This document shows, piece by piece, positions 42,600 to 52,328 of a DNA stretch of 64,000 nucleotides. The notes under the pieces are model-generated. The model searched no databases. It saw nothing but the letters and a program-made list of their open reading frames with translations, and had not been told where the DNA came from. The first letter of the stretch is position 1, and each line of letters opens with the position of its first letter. Made by a program: the position numbers and the translations under genes. Origin of the DNA: JAZKBN01 sp040388605. GTDB lineage: Bacteria > Bacteroidota > Bacteroidia > Cytophagales > Flexibacteraceae. The DNA lies in contig JAZKBN010000052.1 in assembly GCA_040388605.1 (NCBI GenBank), positions 30,774 through 94,773 on the forward strand, written 5' to 3'.

Positions 42600-43916
42600 A
42601 TGAAATCCGTGGCTTTTCACACATTGGGCTGCAAGCTGAACTTTTCTGAAAGCTCGGCCATTGCCCGCACCTTCGAGGCGCGGGGCTTTACCCGCGCAAG
42701 CTTTGAGCAGGGCGCCGATATTTACGTAATTAACACCTGCTCTGTTACCGACCATGCCGACAAAAAATGTCGCAAGGTGGTTAAGGAGGCGCTAAAGCTG
42801 AACCCGGCTGCTTTTATTGCCATTGTAGGCTGCTATGCCCAGCTGAAGCCCGAAGAAATAGCCAATATTCCCGGGGTTGATGTGGTGCTTGGCGCATCCG
42901 AAAAATTCCGTTTGCCTGATCTTTTGCCTGAATTGGTAAAAACCGGCAAGGCAGCTATATACAACAGCCCCATTGCCGAGGCCAATGTGTTCACTCCTGC
43001 TTATTCGGCCGGCGACCGAACCCGTACTTTCTTAAAAGTGCAGGACGGCTGCGATTACTCATGCTCTTTCTGCACCATTCCCCTTGCCCGCGGCGCAAGC
43101 CGCAGCCCCGGTATTGAAAGCATTTTGCAGCAGGTCAGCGAAATTGCGGCCTCCGGTGTAAAAGAGATAGTGCTCACCGGCGTAAACATAGGCGATTTCG
43201 GGATTGAGAACGGGAAACGCAGCAATAAATTTGCAGACCTTGTAAACGCTCTCGATAACCAGGAAGGCATAGAGCGTTTCCGCATCTCGTCTATTGAGCC
43301 TAACCTGCTCAGCGACGAGATTATTGGCATAGTTGCCCAATCGAAAAAATTTGTGCCGCATTTTCATATCCCCTTACAGTCGGGCTCCAATAAAACTTTA
43401 GCAGCCATGCGCAGGCGCTACAAGCGAGAGCTTTATGTTGAGCGTGTTGCTGCCATACACAGCCAAATGCCCGGCGCCTGTATCGGAGCCGATGTAATTG
43501 TGGGATTCCCCGGCGAAACAAAGGAAGATTTCCTGGAGACCTACAACTTCCTGAACGAGCTCAACGTGCAGTACCTGCACGTTTTTACCTACAGCGAACG
43601 CCCTAACACCCTGGCCGTTACATTGCCCGGCGCCGTTCCCGGCAGTATACGTGCCGAGCGCAGCCGCATGCTGCATATACTCAGCGATAAAAAGCGTCGC
43701 GATTTTTATGAGCAGCACATAGGCAAAACCTACCCAGTATTAATGGAAGGTGAAACCGAAAACGGCATGATGTTCGGCTTTACGCCCAATTATATACGCG
43801 TTGCCGTGCCTTACGACCCATTGCTGGTAAACGAAATTGTGCCCATGAGCATGAACCGTGTTAACGAGCAGGGGCGTATGGACGGGGAAGAAGTGCAGAG
43901 TATGGTGTTGGCATAA
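42600..43916 (+). CDS. mtaB: tRNA t6A37 methylthiotransferase
   Basis: MtaB converts t6A37 to ms2t6A37 in tRNAs that read ANN codons, using two [4Fe-4S] clusters and S-adenosylmethionine. In 438 residues: the N-terminal methylthiotransferase domain with cluster cysteines in TLGCKLN, NTCSVTDHADKKC and VGCYAQ; the radical-SAM CxxxCxxC at C151, C155 and C158 in DGCDYSCSFC; and a C-terminal TRAM-like segment (about 370-435). VTDHADKKCRK and the short TRAM favour MtaB over MiaB or RimO. ATG 42600 (MKSVAFHTLGCKLN) is preferred to the upstream frame start at 42501. It is flanked by two T9SS cargo genes. Confidence 0.93.
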   Translation: MKSVAFHTLGCKLNFSESSAIARTFEARGFTRASFEQGADIYVINTCSVTDHADKKCRKVVKEALKLNPAAFIAIVGCYAQLKPEEIANIPGVDVVLGASEKFRLPDLLPELVKTGKAAIYNSPIAEANVFTPAYSAGDRTRTFLKVQDGCDYSCSFCTIPLARGASRSPGIESILQQVSEIAASGVKEIVLTGVNIGDFGIENGKRSNKFADLVNALDNQEGIERFRISSIEPNLLSDEIIGIVAQSKKFVPHFHIPLQSGSNKTLAAMRRRYKRELYVERVAAIHSQMPGACIGADVIVGFPGETKEDFLETYNFLNELNVQYLHVFTYSERPNTLAVTLPGAVPGSIRAERSRMLHILSDKKRRDFYEQHIGKTYPVLMEGETENGMMFGFTPNYIRVAVPYDPLLVNEIVPMSMNRVNEQGRMDGEEVQSMVLA

Positions 43917-44263
43917 GCCTCGTTTTAATACAGAAAGCCAAATAAATTTGAATCAGGGGGCCGGGTTAAACCCGGCTTTGCCATTTCAAAAAATTAATCT
44001 TTCATCATGCTTAAGGCAGAAACATTTAAGAATGAAGATTATGATGGCTCAAAGTATTATTGAATTAGGTTATACTTAAAGAACCTGATTTTAAGGCCAT
44101 ACAACGGTTTTTGCCGTATAATCCGGGCAGCCTTGATATCAGTTCTCCATAATTATTTTCCTTTTTTGCCTTCACTTTTGTTCCTTAGTGGCAATACTCC
44201 GAAATTTACATTTAAACCACACCCAATTGTAGTGTTGGTACCAAAAGCCATTATAGTATCTGT
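43917..44263. other. 347-bp intergenic region with one palindromic hairpin
   Basis: It separates mtaB from the beta-helix gene. GCCGGGTT/AACCCGGC near 43961-43978 forms a hairpin without a T run, so it is a poor intrinsic terminator. Nothing else is recognised. Confidence 0.4.
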
Positions 44264-46939
44264 ATGAAAAAAAATGTACGCACCATAAACCGGGTTCTGC
44301 AGCTTTGCCGGAATATCGGGGGCCTTTCTTTTGTTTTGAAAACGCCTGCAGCAGCTGTTCTGGCCTGTTTGCTGCTGTTTGCAGCTCCTGCCACGGTGCT
44401 GGCGCAAAATGATTATTACCTGAGCGCAAGCCTGGGCGCCGATATACCAGGCTCAGGCGCTGCTGTAAACACCCCATTTAAAACAATCAGGTACGCCCTG
44501 GCAAATACGCCAAGCGGCGGCATTCTGCATATAGATACAGGTACTTATAAAGATACCATACGCATAAGTACATCGGTTTACTTAATGGGTACTATTAAGA
44601 ATGGTAAGAAGCCCGTTTTTATGCTGCCCAATACCGGCCGAAACGGTAACCAAAACATGCTGCGCATTAACGATGCCCAAAATGTTACTATTGAAAATAT
44701 ACATTTCGAGGTAGATGAAGTATTTACAGCGCAGGTGGTGGCTGCTTACGGCAACTTTAACCACCTTACCCTTAAAAATGTAAACATGCACCATTACGGC
44801 AGCATTTATCCCCTTGCCGATACTAACCGCAACCTGGGCAAAATACTGCAGGACTACCAGGGCTTCCACCTGGATGGTTCTTCTTCGCCTTATGCCGACA
44901 CAATCAGTGTGACCAACTGTACTTTTAACGGCACCATTGCCTACGATACCCTGAGCACCGCCCCGGCAAGCTCTCTCGACAGGTTTGGGCATTCATCTTT
45001 AGCTTATGCCAATCTCTGGCTGAAAAACGTAACCGGCACCATTGGCGGTCCGCCTGATTCTTTTACCAATGTAAACGGTAAGCTGGTACCGGTTTCTTCC
45101 GTAGCCAACGATATGACTTCCATCGTAAGCGTGGTTGCGCAGGATTGTGAGGATCTGAAAATACAGGGCAATATATTCAGGAATGCCATTTGCGATTTGG
45201 TGCGCCCCAGGCCCGGTAAAACTTACCTGGTAGAAAGTAATTCGGTTGTGCCTAATACCCTTACAAACAGGCTGAACTCGGCTTATGCACAGGCACGCGG
45301 CAATGCAAATATTGATTCGTGGGTAATTTTCCGTTCAAACAACTTCTACGGCATGAACGGCATTCCGCGTGACGCAACTGTTTTAGGCGGCGGCATTATT
45401 TCAGGCGGTAACCACAATGTGATTATTGAGAAAAACCTCTTTCAGCCGGAAGATACCGCTTTAAGCACCATTGGTGTTGTTGTTGATTCCAAGTTTGACG
45501 CCGCATTCAGCCCCCCGCCCTCAGAATTCGTATCTAACAACATCATTATTCGCGGAAACAGGTTCGCGGCCCCTGCTGCACCCCGCTCAGGAGCGCACCT
45601 GAAGGGTATTTTATTTAAAAACGGTTTTTACCGCGCATACCCCTTAAACGGCCCTCCAGCTTTTGATTACTTAGATGTGGGCGGAGACAACCCTGCAGAC
45701 TTTAACCTGTTCGCCAAAGGGATTAAAACCTTTGCAACCACTTTCGATTCGGTAGACAACGCCTTCACAAATTCTGTTAACATAACCCGAAACACATTTG
45801 TGTTGCTAAGCGGCGATACCCTGAGGCCCTCGTTGCACAACCTGAACAGCCACGACGGGCTTGCCATGGAAGACCAGGTTACCCACTATTTCGATAACGG
45901 CTCAACCGGCCGCGTGCGCTTTAACCCTTTTAACACTTTTCTTACCGGCAAATTCGGTAACAATAATTTTAAAAGGTGTGTAGACAGCACTACCATTGCT
46001 GATACAGTTTTCTGCGCAGCTATTAACCTGCCCGGCACAAACTCTATTTCGCGCAACCTGAATATGCACACAGAGCCGGGTACCAATATAGATGAACTGA
46101 TTATGACAGCCGGAACCCTGCGCCTGACAGGTCCGCTTACTATTAACAATAAGCTTGATCTTACTGCCGGCTTCTTCGGTACCGTGCGCCTTATACCGCG
46201 CGACCAGGATACAGTTTACCTGGGCCCGTCGGCTAACTATATTGAAGGCAATACCATGTTCGTTGTTGGTCACATAAAGGCAACAAGAACTGTAGGCAGC
46301 GGGCAGCAAAAATTCGGGGGAATGGGCTTAACAATGGAATATTTGCCGGGCCGCAATGCAGGTTCAGTAACATTGGTTCGCACCAGCTTTATGAACAGGC
46401 AGCAAACCCTTACCGGTAACCCTTATAACTCTATTGATGCCATGTGGAGCATTAAGTCAAGCATACCGCTTACCGCTGCACAGCCAATTACATTAACCTG
46501 GAAAACAGGCTATGAGCGCCTTACAGGCGTTAACTGGACCAGGCCGCAGGCCTGGGGCGACCCAAACGGCGACGGCAGGTTTGAACCCGTTAGCCCCGGC
46601 GGGCATGCCCTTACAGGTACCGATCGCAGCATGTTCTTCTGGACATTCCTGCCCGGCGATTTCACCGTTACCCAAAACCCAAATGCCGATACAACAGGCA
46701 TATCTGAAGGCAAAGGAACATCTTTCAGCATGTACCCTAACCCGGCGCGTTCCCAGGTGCGTATTGCCGGTAATTTCGAAGGCTCGCCTGTACAGGTTCG
46801 TGTGATTAATGCATCGGGCCGGGAAGTTCTGAAAGAAGAAAGCCTTGATATTAATACCGATGCCCTGAAACCCGGCCTCTACCTGGTACAGGTTACCCAT
46901 TTGGGCAGGGTGAGCATGGCCCGCCTTGTAATTGAATAA
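44264..46939 (+). CDS. Right-handed beta-helix T9SS protein
   Basis: This 891-residue protein has a long N-region plus hydrophobic signal (VLACLLLFAAPATVLAQ). The mature start YYLSASLGADIPGSG, then NTPFKTIRYALANTPSGGIL, is the usual opening of Bacteroidota pectate-lyase-like/beta-helix proteins. It is followed by coils such as VTIENIHFEVDE, LTLKNVNMHHYG and VIIEKNLFQPED. From about residue 610 a second beta region follows (LTINNKLDLTAGFFGTVRLI). The C-terminus is a type-A sorting domain (FSMYPNPARSQVRIAGNFEG to LKPGLYLVQVTHLG). It may bind or cleave polysaccharide, but no catalytic signature is evident. T9SS export is well supported. Confidence 0.85.
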   Translation: MKKNVRTINRVLQLCRNIGGLSFVLKTPAAAVLACLLLFAAPATVLAQNDYYLSASLGADIPGSGAAVNTPFKTIRYALANTPSGGILHIDTGTYKDTIRISTSVYLMGTIKNGKKPVFMLPNTGRNGNQNMLRINDAQNVTIENIHFEVDEVFTAQVVAAYGNFNHLTLKNVNMHHYGSIYPLADTNRNLGKILQDYQGFHLDGSSSPYADTISVTNCTFNGTIAYDTLSTAPASSLDRFGHSSLAYANLWLKNVTGTIGGPPDSFTNVNGKLVPVSSVANDMTSIVSVVAQDCEDLKIQGNIFRNAICDLVRPRPGKTYLVESNSVVPNTLTNRLNSAYAQARGNANIDSWVIFRSNNFYGMNGIPRDATVLGGGIISGGNHNVIIEKNLFQPEDTALSTIGVVVDSKFDAAFSPPPSEFVSNNIIIRGNRFAAPAAPRSGAHLKGILFKNGFYRAYPLNGPPAFDYLDVGGDNPADFNLFAKGIKTFATTFDSVDNAFTNSVNITRNTFVLLSGDTLRPSLHNLNSHDGLAMEDQVTHYFDNGSTGRVRFNPFNTFLTGKFGNNNFKRCVDSTTIADTVFCAAINLPGTNSISRNLNMHTEPGTNIDELIMTAGTLRLTGPLTINNKLDLTAGFFGTVRLIPRDQDTVYLGPSANYIEGNTMFVVGHIKATRTVGSGQQKFGGMGLTMEYLPGRNAGSVTLVRTSFMNRQQTLTGNPYNSIDAMWSIKSSIPLTAAQPITLTWKTGYERLTGVNWTRPQAWGDPNGDGRFEPVSPGGHALTGTDRSMFFWTFLPGDFTVTQNPNADTTGISEGKGTSFSMYPNPARSQVRIAGNFEGSPVQVRVINASGREVLKEESLDINTDALKPGLYLVQVTHLGRVSMARLVIE

Positions 46940-46980
46940 GCACTATTAAGTACGTTGAATTAAACAATACGGTTTAAATT

Positions 46981-47012
46981 GCGGCGGCCCTCAAAAAGGG
47001 TCGCCGCTTTTG
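46981..47012 (+). terminator. Terminator after the beta-helix gene
   Basis: GCGGCG-CCCT (46981-46991) pairs with AGGG-CGCCGC (46997-47007), then TTTTGTTTT. Confidence 0.85.
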
Positions 47013-47069
47013 TTTTGCAACCGGGTTTCCGGGCAAAAACCGGCAGGGGCTTTGCCGCAAACACACCGG

Positions 47070-47077
47070 TACTTTCG
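47070..47077 (+). promoter_or_regulatory. Putative nth -7 box, 5 nt before the start codon
   Basis: TACTTTCG has one mismatch to TAnnTTTG and ends 5 nt before ATG 47083. It resembles the mtaB arrangement. Confidence 0.4.
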
Positions 47078-47082
47078 CACTT

Positions 47083-47832
47083 ATGACGATCAAGGAAAGA
47101 TATACCCATGTTCTCGGCTTTTTCAGCAAGGCTAACCCCGGCGCTGAAACGGAGCTGCACTATGCCAACCCGTACCAATTACTGGTAGCCGTTATACTGA
47201 GCGCCCAGTGTACCGATAAACGTGTAAACATAGTTACCCCGGCACTGTTTAAAGCCTACCCCAACGCCGAAAAGCTGGCAGAAGCCCATACGGATGATTT
47301 ACACGAAATCATTAAATCGGTATCGTTTGCGAACAATAAAACCAAGCACCTGGTTGGCATGGGCAAAATGCTGAGCGGTAAATTCAATAACATAGTGCCT
47401 GATAATATAGATGCCCTTACAGAGCTGCCCGGCGTAGGGCGAAAAACGGCCAATGTAATAGTATCTGTCATTTACGGTCAGGCTGCAATGGCTGTAGATA
47501 CCCATGTATTCAGGGTGAGCAAGCGCATTGGCCTGGTAAAAAACACCCTAAAAACCCCGCGGGCCGTTGAAGATGCCCTTATGAAGCATATTCCGGAAAA
47601 CCAGGTGCATGTGGCCCATCACTGGCTCATTCTGCACGGACGCTATTTATGCACTGCTCCTAAGCCCAAATGTCCGGTTTGCCCCATTACTGAATATTGC
47701 GCATGGTTCAGTAAGCATGTGGAAGGGAGAAGCGCCGAAGCGCTGAAAAAAGTGATTGTATTGGATGCCGGGAAAGATATAGATGAAATCAGGAAGAAGA
47801 CGCCGGTCAGGGATGAGGTGTTGGTGTTGTGA
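47083..47832 (+). CDS. nth: Endonuclease III
   Basis: Nth is a DNA glycosylase/AP lyase that removes oxidised pyrimidines in base excision repair. The 249 residues contain the helix-hairpin-helix LPGVGRKTANVI with catalytic lysine K121, the second catalytic residue D139 in AVDTHVFRV, and the [4Fe-4S] ligands C190, C197, C200 and C206 with the exact C-X6-C-X2-C-X5-C spacing. The 25-residue tail after the cluster (KKVIVLDAGKDIDEIRKK) is slightly longer than in E. coli. It converges with the porin gene, 27 bp away. Confidence 0.97.
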   Translation: MTIKERYTHVLGFFSKANPGAETELHYANPYQLLVAVILSAQCTDKRVNIVTPALFKAYPNAEKLAEAHTDDLHEIIKSVSFANNKTKHLVGMGKMLSGKFNNIVPDNIDALTELPGVGRKTANVIVSVIYGQAAMAVDTHVFRVSKRIGLVKNTLKTPRAVEDALMKHIPENQVHVAHHWLILHGRYLCTAPKPKCPVCPITEYCAWFSKHVEGRSAEALKKVIVLDAGKDIDEIRKKTPVRDEVLVL

Positions 47833-47859
47833 ATTATTTTAAGAATGTAATTCCGGTCT

Positions 47860-49233
47860 CTAAAAACTCACATGCCCCCTAACCGCCACCACATTTACCG
47901 GTCCACGGTCATGGTTATAAGCCGGGTTGCGCACAAACTGGTAATCAAGGCTTAACCGGAAAAAGGCTGTTAAGCGGGCACTGTAAAAGGCTTCAATAAT
48001 TTGCTCGGGTGCATAGTTCAGGGCTCCGTCGCCGATGATGAAGCCATAGCCGCCGGCCTGCAAAAATCTGCGGTGCGGGCCCGACAGGCCGTTCATTATT
48101 CCGCAAAGCCCGAATACATCATCGGCCCGGTTCCAGCCGGTACCCTTTACGGATATGCCTGCATTTATGGTGCGGTCTATTTCTGTAAAGGCCCAGGTTG
48201 CATTTTTTCCGTCGTTCCAGCCTATTCGGCTGAAAACACCGATATCTGTACCCAGCTCCTGTTCAAAATTAAGACCTATTCCCAGCTTGCGCCTTGTTTT
48301 TGCCTTGCCTTCCGCATTACCGGCTACTACATTCAGTAAGGTAATGTCGTGGTTTTTAAGGGCGTTTATGGCATCTGCATAAGAAGGGGACCTTGTGCTG
48401 TTGCTGTAAACCAATAACCTGACAGCACCGGGACGATTGCCCATTTTTAAATCATGCGCAATTTCAAAGGTTTCTGAATGTGCCTTTTGGCTGTATTCCA
48501 TTACAGAGCCATTGGCTTTGCGGGGTACGGCCACCGTAGCGAACCTGGCGCTCCAGCCCGGGGTAAAAAACTCGGTAACAAGGCCCATGGTGTAGCCGCG
48601 GGTATTGGCCGGGTAATCCCATGCCCCGTTTGCCCACGCCGACCAGTTAAAGAACTGCGTACGGGTATCTTTACTGTAAGAATTATTGTCGAAAAAATCA
48701 CTGACAGCGAATTTGCCGGCGCTTATGGTAATACGGCTCTGCGGAACCTGGTCGGCAATTTGGTTAACCCCATCTGAAACCGAACTGTAAGCTGAATTAA
48801 ACAGGCGTATATGCTGCTGATAATAGGCACGGCCTATAAATATCTTTGGTTCGGCCGTGCCAACGCGGTAGGTTTCACCATTAAGCGCCCCGGCTACACC
48901 CTTGGCAAAGCTCAGGCCCTTGCCGCCGCTTACTTCAGGATTAAGATAAAATGCGCCGCCCTTCCAAAGCCTGCGGCCGAGAAACAGGGTAGATGTAAGG
49001 CTTAGGGCATAAGGCTCAGCGGAATCTGCCAGGCTGTTGGCACCACTGTATTTGGCTTTAAAGGCACTGTGTTTCTGAGCTATAACCGTGGCCTGGAAAT
49101 GTGATGTCCAGGAGCTTGGGGCGGTTTGAGCATGCCTGCCTGAATCGCCTTGGGCGGCTGTGGGTGATTGTGCATGGCCGGCCGCACTCAGGGCCAAAAC
49201 CAATGAGCCTGTAAAGAAAACAGCTTTAAGCAT
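47860..49233 (-). CDS. OprB-type carbohydrate porin
   Basis: This 457-residue outer-membrane beta-barrel of the OprB family allows diffusion of sugars. The signal peptide is AVFFTGSLVLALSAAGHAQ. Family features are GGAFYLNPEVSGGKGLSFAKG, VAGALNGETYRVG, PKIFIGRAYYQQ and the terminal VAVRGHVSF with aromatic last residue, as expected for a barrel folded by BamA. Strand-like alternating segments fill the rest. ATG 49233 is chosen; the frame extends to 49308 but that would hide the signal peptide behind 25 residues. The GH13 gene upstream on the same strand could process the imported glucans; the 400-bp gap argues against a tight operon. Confidence 0.85.
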   Translation of the reverse strand: MLKAVFFTGSLVLALSAAGHAQSPTAAQGDSGRHAQTAPSSWTSHFQATVIAQKHSAFKAKYSGANSLADSAEPYALSLTSTLFLGRRLWKGGAFYLNPEVSGGKGLSFAKGVAGALNGETYRVGTAEPKIFIGRAYYQQHIRLFNSAYSSVSDGVNQIADQVPQSRITISAGKFAVSDFFDNNSYSKDTRTQFFNWSAWANGAWDYPANTRGYTMGLVTEFFTPGWSARFATVAVPRKANGSVMEYSQKAHSETFEIAHDLKMGNRPGAVRLLVYSNSTRSPSYADAINALKNHDITLLNVVAGNAEGKAKTRRKLGIGLNFEQELGTDIGVFSRIGWNDGKNATWAFTEIDRTINAGISVKGTGWNRADDVFGLCGIMNGLSGPHRRFLQAGGYGFIIGDGALNYAPEQIIEAFYSARLTAFFRLSLDYQFVRNPAYNHDRGPVNVVAVRGHVSF

Positions 49234-49575
49234 GCTTGTAAATCCCGGTAAAATATGTTTCAGAATGTGTTTTGTTAAAACCGGGTACAAATCACGGGCC
49301 TTTAACATTCATCATTGCTATGATCCTGATTAATTCGGGGTTAAAATTTCAGGCTTTATGAAAGCGGGCTAATTAGATAAGCGCTTCACATGCTGTGCGC
49401 CTGGTAAATACAGAAATGGCAAATGCGGCTGTTACCCGCTGCCTGTTTGCAAAAAAGAAGATACGGCCGACAAATGACGAAAGCTTGCAATTTAAACGAC
49501 TGTACTGTAAACAGTACAGCGTCAATTGCCAATTACAGAAAACATCTGTAAACCTTGTTTTTACCTCTGAAAATC

Positions 49576-49622
49576 AAAAACCGGTGCTTAGGCATATCTT
49601 CATAAGCCATAAACACCGGTTA
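49576..49622 (-). terminator. Terminator of the GH13 gene
   Basis: On the minus strand AACCGGTG and CACCGGTT pair across a 27-nt interior that also contains a GCTTA/TAAGC step, followed by TTTTTGATTTT. It sits 22 nt after the GH13 stop. Confidence 0.75.
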
Positions 49623-49643
49623 TATAATTTGCAGCTGCGCTTT

Positions 49644-51644
49644 TTAGTCCTGCGAAAGAATAAGCATGCTGTACGGGCCAAGGGTTAAGTTCCCGGTTGC
49701 CGGCAGCCCGTCGCGGCCTTCTTCAGAGGCATCGAAATCGAAGCTGTCGGTATCGCCGAAACTTTCATCCCAGCCTTCCCAATCGCTGTTGAAACGTACT
49801 TTCCAGCGGCCGGCGGCGGGCAGGCCAATGAGGTAGCTCGGAAAATCGTTTGCGCTGAAGTTCATGACCACAATGGTGGTGTCGCGTGGTCCGCCCTGGT
49901 CTGAGCGGCTGTAGGCAATTACCTTAGAAGCGTTGTTTACATGGTGAACAACAGTAGTTTGGCCCAAAAGGCCGGCAGTGGTACCTTTCAGGTTCCTGCG
50001 GAAGGCAATAAGCTCACGATAGAGGTAAACAAGGCCTTTGAACTCCTTGGCCTTATCCCATTTGAGCGGGTTGTGCTCGTGGAAAGAGCCGTCTTCAAGA
50101 AACTCCTGCCCCATAAAAATCATGGGTATGCCCGGCGATGTAAAAACGAGGCCCGCACCCAAAACAGTGCGCTTCTTGCTCCAGACATCATCTGCCTGGT
50201 CGGGCGATATTTCAGTGCTCAGCCTGGCCTTGCCGTTTGCCACCTCGTCATGCGATTCGGTATAAACAACCCGGCGAAAGGCGTCGCCCTCGTAGGCGAA
50301 ACGCACGGCGGTGGCCACCTGCTCCATATCTCTGGAGGCATCATCCGGCGGGGTAAGAGCCTGGCGTATAGGGTAAACAAAATTGCTGTCCCATTGGGCA
50401 TCGAAACCGGCGCCACCGGCATCAATGGGCCGGGTAATGGCCAAATTGCTGCAAAGGTCTTCGGCAATGGTTATTTTCCAGGGTGCCGATGCCTTTATGT
50501 CTTTATTGAGCCATTGCATTAAAGACCATCCCTCCGGTATCTCGTTATCGGGTCCTCCTTCGGCACCGTAGAAATTGCGTATGTAAATGCTTGAATCTAT
50601 GCGCATACCGTCTACTCGGTATTCATCTATCCACATCATGGCATTATCGCGCAGGAACTGCCGCACTTCCGGGCGGCCGTAATCAGGGCGGGTATGGCCC
50701 CAAGGGGTTTTAGATCGGGCTTCGTCGTTGTAGAAATAGATGCCGCCGCCATCACCTTCATACCAGCCGTCGAAACGCCAGATATCCATTTCATGGGGGC
50801 CAAGGTGGTTATATACGGCATCCATGAGCACGCCCATGTTGTTTTCGTGGGCTGTCTTTATGAATTGCTTAAATGCTTCGGGCCCGCCATAAGCGCTTTC
50901 AACGGCATAGGGCAGGCTGGTGTTATAGCCCCAGCTGAAATCGCCGGTAAACTCCGTAGGCGGCAAAAGCTGTATCATGTTCACGCCCAAATCTTTCAGG
51001 TAGCTGAGCTTCTCCATGGCCGACTCAAAAGTACCGGGCTTGCCTTCTTCTTTAACGTTGAAGGTGCCTATATGCATTTGGTAAATTACCAATGCGTTCC
51101 ATTTGGGCATTTCCCAAACTTTATTGCCCCAATCAAAATTGGGGTTATGTATGATAGAAGGGCCTTGCGAGCTTAGCACCTGTCTTGCGCAGGGGTCGGT
51201 GCGTTTAAGCACTTCATCGCGTTGGTTAAGAATAGAATAGCTGTATTGCTGACCGGTTTTGGCGCCTTTAATATCGGCATACCAATACCCGTTCCCTTCC
51301 GGGTTCATAGGGCCGTTCTCAGTTTTCCATTCATTAAAATCGCCTATAACCGATACCGATTTTGCAAAGGGGGCCCAAACCCTGAAGGCAGTACCGTCTT
51401 CATAAGGCAGGCAGCCAACACCCCCGCGGGTTTCAGGCTGTGCCGATTCCTTAGCAGTACTTTCGGCTTTTTTACCCTTGGCTTTGGCCGAAGCTTCGGG
51501 CTTACCTTCCGCTGTCAAATTTTGGCTTTCATTTGCCGAACTTTCAGCGGGCTTAATTTTATCCCCGGCTTTTTTTGCGGGCTTCCTTACGGGTTTCTTT
51601 TTTTCCTCGGGCAGGGTCTCGGTACCGGATTGCATGTCAGACAT
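49644..51644 (-). CDS. GH13 alpha-glucan branching-enzyme-like protein
   Basis: This 666-residue cytoplasmic GH13 enzyme has a Lys/Ala/Glu-rich N-terminal extension (1-70), a CBM48 domain (about 75-165, TAFRVWAPFAKSVSVIGDFN) and an alpha-amylase barrel. The four GH13 regions are LMDAVYNH, the nucleophile D in GMRIDSS, the acid/base E in TIAEDL, and the transition-state D in ESHDEV. CBM48 plus these regions is the layout of glycogen branching enzymes and related hydrolases. The sequence differs from classical GlgB length (about 730), so the exact reaction (branching or hydrolysis) is open. The ATG at 51644 is used; the frame opens at TTG 51650. The N-terminal extension is unusual. Confidence 0.85.
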   Translation of the reverse strand: MSDMQSGTETLPEEKKKPVRKPAKKAGDKIKPAESSANESQNLTAEGKPEASAKAKGKKAESTAKESAQPETRGGVGCLPYEDGTAFRVWAPFAKSVSVIGDFNEWKTENGPMNPEGNGYWYADIKGAKTGQQYSYSILNQRDEVLKRTDPCARQVLSSQGPSIIHNPNFDWGNKVWEMPKWNALVIYQMHIGTFNVKEEGKPGTFESAMEKLSYLKDLGVNMIQLLPPTEFTGDFSWGYNTSLPYAVESAYGGPEAFKQFIKTAHENNMGVLMDAVYNHLGPHEMDIWRFDGWYEGDGGGIYFYNDEARSKTPWGHTRPDYGRPEVRQFLRDNAMMWIDEYRVDGMRIDSSIYIRNFYGAEGGPDNEIPEGWSLMQWLNKDIKASAPWKITIAEDLCSNLAITRPIDAGGAGFDAQWDSNFVYPIRQALTPPDDASRDMEQVATAVRFAYEGDAFRRVVYTESHDEVANGKARLSTEISPDQADDVWSKKRTVLGAGLVFTSPGIPMIFMGQEFLEDGSFHEHNPLKWDKAKEFKGLVYLYRELIAFRRNLKGTTAGLLGQTTVVHHVNNASKVIAYSRSDQGGPRDTTIVVMNFSANDFPSYLIGLPAAGRWKVRFNSDWEGWDESFGDTDSFDFDASEEGRDGLPATGNLTLGPYSMLILSQD

Positions 51645-51791
51645 TTTCAATATTTCTTGGTTTGCAGATGTTGGAAAACAGGCTTATGGCCTGCACTATA
51701 ATATTGAAGTACATACAGCTGTAATCAATACCCAAGGGGCATATAAATACAGCCGGCATTCCGCCGTTTTAATCTTTAAGCATGTAAATAA

Positions 51792-52328
51792 TTAAATAAC
51801 CCTTGTTGTATCGGCCAGGGTGGCTTTTACATCACGCTTAAGCTCTTTCCATCCGCGCGGGCTAAAGCGGCTTAGCTTTTCGCTGAGGTCAAGAACGGCA
51901 TTGCGCTCGCGGTCAAGCTCGTTAAGCAGCTGCACAATGCGTACGCTTTCAGGCATGGTGGCCTGCGGATCGTCGCGGTTGATGCGGGCAATCAGGCTGT
52001 ACATTTTATATTCGAGCAAGGTAAGGCGCTTGGCCAGCTTTACCCTGAAATCTTCGGCTTCCTGCTTGGCATCGCTCAGGCCTGTTTTTGCAAAAAGGGC
52101 AATACCGGCCAGCACAACGGCAACGCCTACCGCGCCCAGGGCAATGGCTGTGCTCCTGCTCATTCCTGAATCGCGGATACTTATATCAGTATCGCCCGCG
52201 GGTACCGATACTCGTTTGAAAGCTTTTGCTTCGGCTTTCCTTTTGGCTTTTAATTCGCGGTCTTTCCCGGCAATTTTTTTGGCGAGCGTGCTCAGCGGCT
52301 TTTTGGCGAAGGTGGTGAATACAGACAT
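51792..52328 (-). CDS. Small membrane-anchored coiled-coil protein of unknown function
   Basis: This 178-residue protein has a very basic N-terminus (LAKKIAGKDRELKAKRKAEA), one transmembrane helix at about 58-80 (TAIALGAVGVAVVLAGIALFA), and a helical, heptad-rich C-terminal half (about 85-165, VKLAKRLTLLEYKMYSLIARI and VQLLNELDRERNAVLDL). The positive N-terminus suggests it is inside the cell, with the coiled coil in the periplasm. It is upstream of the GH13 gene on the same strand, 147 bp away. I do not recognise a family. Confidence 0.65.
   Translation of the reverse strand: MSVFTTFAKKPLSTLAKKIAGKDRELKAKRKAEAKAFKRVSVPAGDTDISIRDSGMSRSTAIALGAVGVAVVLAGIALFAKTGLSDAKQEAEDFRVKLAKRLTLLEYKMYSLIARINRDDPQATMPESVRIVQLLNELDRERNAVLDLSEKLSRFSPRGWKELKRDVKATLADTTRVI

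Noticed and set aside
49395..49688. 97-codon plus-strand frame between porin and GH13 genes
   Set aside because: It covers the minus-strand GH13 terminator and the 3' end of that gene; no homology is apparent and the composition is non-coding.
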